Shown one piece after another: positions 11,088-12,262 of a stretch of DNA of 12,262 nt. The DNA is from Candidatus Woesearchaeota archaeon CG07_land_8_20_14_0_80_44_23. GTDB lineage: Archaea > Nanobdellota > Nanobdellia > Woesearchaeales > 0-14-0-80-44-23. Each line of letters begins with the position of its first letter. Position 1 is the stretch's first letter. The DNA lies in contig PEXD01000058.1 of assembly GCA_002779235.1 (NCBI GenBank), positions 648 through 12,909 on the forward strand, read 5' to 3'. A program made the position numbers and the translations under genes. The notes under the pieces were generated by a model. The model was not told the origin of the DNA. It did not search any database and saw nothing but the letters and a program-made list of their open reading frames with translations.

Positions 11088-12242
11088 TTATCTCTCAATC
11101 AATCTTCTTATGATTTCTGCAATTTTTTCAGGAGTTGCTTCTGTTCTTATCCCTTCTGGGTCAAAATGTGTTTCAGAGGCCTCAAATCCTTCTTTTCTGA
11201 GCGAAGTTATGATATCCGCTTTCTTCGGGGCGCACAAGGAGTTCTTCTTGCATATTTCTCCAACAAGGTAAAAGAAAGGAATATTTAGTTTTGATTCATC
11301 TTTAATTGCAGAAACCAGCTTTTCCGGGGCAGTCATCTTTGAGAGCAAAGTTTCATCCCACAGCTTTCCCAGGTAAAGAGGGCCCACCTCTTCAAAATCA
11401 CCCCCGCAGCTGCACTTTTTCTCATTGAATATTGAGTCTGCCTTTTTTGTGGTAAGGCATTTCCTGCAATAGAGGAGATAGCCGTGCTGTCTTATGATTT
11501 CGTCAGCGAGTTCCTTGCTTTTCTCGCACCTGAAAAAAATGCGAAAGTAATGCAGGTTGTAGTATGAGAATATCGGGATTAATGCCCTGCCGTACTGGCT
11601 TCCGATTAACTGCGCCTTTCTTATAAGAATTCTGAGCCCGGTTTCGTGCATGTATGCGTTCCTGCAGGGCTTTCCGTAGTATTTTCTCTCGCAGGTTTTC
11701 TCAAATGTGCCTGAAAGAGGGGCTGTGTCAGTTGCAGTTATCGCAAGGATTCCTTTTCTTGAGATTCTTTTTACTGCGCTGTCAATAAAGGGGTTTGGAG
11801 TTCCGAAGGGGTCAATATCTATGTACGAGAAGCCGAGCGACTCGTCAAGGAAAAGGTTTGCGTCCTTTTCTGAGATTATAACTTTCAGCTCTTCATCTTT
11901 GTTTCTTTCTTCCTCTTTTTTCCAGTCTTCAAACTTTATCTCATTTAATTTGAGGTTTTCTTTCAGAAGCATTACTGCATCATGAGACATGTCATTTGCG
12001 TAAATCCTTTTGAGCTTTCCTTCCGGCAGTTCTTTAGCAAGCCGTATTGTCCTGACTCCAGAGGCAGCCATTAAGTCGCAGGCGTAAATTCCCATTAATT
12101 CAGAGGCAGACAGAACTGAAACAGTCACATCACGATTCAACTTCATGGCCGGATTGTAAAAGACGCCCATCTCCTTTGAAACAACATCTTCCTTGGGCGC
12201 AGTAAACCTGGCCTTTCCCTCACTGAAAACTAATTCAGTCAT
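11088..12242 (-). CDS. trm1: tRNA (guanine-26-N2)-dimethyltransferase
   Basis: A 384-residue protein of typical archaeal length. The enzyme transfers one or two methyl groups from S-adenosylmethionine to N2 of guanine 26 in tRNA. DLMAASGVRTIRLAKE (56-71) is SAM-binding motif I, ANDMSHDAV (82-90) holds the acidic ribose-binding residue, and DIDPFGTPNPFIDSA (142-156) is the catalytic DPFG motif. ATDTAPLSGTF follows (170-180). A C-terminal zinc site is visible: YCRKC (Cys259, Cys262) and KKCSCGG (Cys277, Cys279), followed by the family's VGPLYLGKLWD (286-296). All motifs are intact. There is no Shine-Dalgarno before the ATG at 12242, and the remaining 20 bases are too few to show the promoter. 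Confidence 0.95.
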   Translation of the reverse strand: MTELVFSEGKARFTAPKEDVVSKEMGVFYNPAMKLNRDVTVSVLSASELMGIYACDLMAASGVRTIRLAKELPEGKLKRIYANDMSHDAVMLLKENLKLNEIKFEDWKKEEERNKDEELKVIISEKDANLFLDESLGFSYIDIDPFGTPNPFIDSAVKRISRKGILAITATDTAPLSGTFEKTCERKYYGKPCRNAYMHETGLRILIRKAQLIGSQYGRALIPIFSYYNLHYFRIFFRCEKSKELADEIIRQHGYLLYCRKCLTTKKADSIFNEKKCSCGGDFEEVGPLYLGKLWDETLLSKMTAPEKLVSAIKDESKLNIPFFYLVGEICKKNSLCAPKKADIITSLRKEGFEASETHFDPEGIRTEATPEKIAEIIRRLIER

Positions 12243-12262
12243 GAGAATAAGGTAACTATAGC

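Noticed and set aside
11020..11288. Small plus-strand open frames overlapping the end of trm1
   Set aside because: They begin inside the repeat-like spacer without an SD and run antisense to conserved Trm1 sequence.
1..12262. CRISPR array, insertion sequence, toxin-antitoxin or defence operon
   Set aside because: I found no regularly spaced repeats, transposase motifs, toxin folds or multi-gene defence arrangement on either strand.

Overview
The window reads as a segment of an archaeal chromosome. The evidence is the gene content: RNA 3'-phosphate cyclase, the short four-CPxC zinc-ribbon protein next to elongation factor 1-beta, archaeal-type Trm1, a DUF460 RuvC/RNase H-like protein and an Lrp/AsnC regulator. 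The promoters agree, because most genes have a TATA element about 27 nt upstream of the start codon (leaderless) or of a short leader with a GGAGG/GGTG Shine-Dalgarno. Small proteins, many uncharacterised surface or coiled-coil proteins and the mixed leaderless/leadered style would fit a DPANN-type archaeon (Woesearchaeota/Pacearchaeota-like), but that lineage call is inference.

Layout. At the left edge a secreted-protein gene (only its signal peptide is visible, minus strand) diverges from a winged-helix regulator (132-701). A perfect 21-bp palindrome lies between them. Then come rtcA (765-1859) and a single-pass membrane coiled-coil protein (1947-3005), which converges on a DUF460 protein (3013-4200). 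Upstream of that on the minus strand are a lipoprotein (4238-4936), a membrane-anchored protein with a cytoplasmic winged helix (5208-6101) and a 583-residue protein with a C2H2 finger, a DUF5752-like domain and a long coiled coil (6161-7912). A 300-bp intergenic region (7920-8219) carries a cluster of strong inverted repeats that folds as a three-way junction. It separates the finger gene from the divergent zinc-ribbon/aEF1B translation pair (8220-8678).

From 8688 to about 10970 the DNA becomes visibly more AT-rich and the genes are accessory: an Lrp/AsnC regulator (8688-9182) and a divergent unknown gene (9295-9960) sharing a 19-bp palindrome, a tRNA D-arm-like fragment at the end of the unknown gene, a MazG-like pyrophosphatase (10186-10497) and a convergent NUDIX hydrolase (10534-10905). 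Core sequence resumes with trm1 (11088-12242).

Functionally the window mixes RNA processing/translation (rtcA, zinc ribbon, aEF1B, trm1), nucleotide clean-up (MazG-like, NUDIX), three local regulators, and several surface or coiled-coil proteins of unknown role. I see no CRISPR array, insertion sequence, rRNA or complete tRNA. The best candidates for something undescribed are the structured intergenic element at 8016-8144, part of which recurs near 11022, and the two palindrome-centred divergent regulator pairs.
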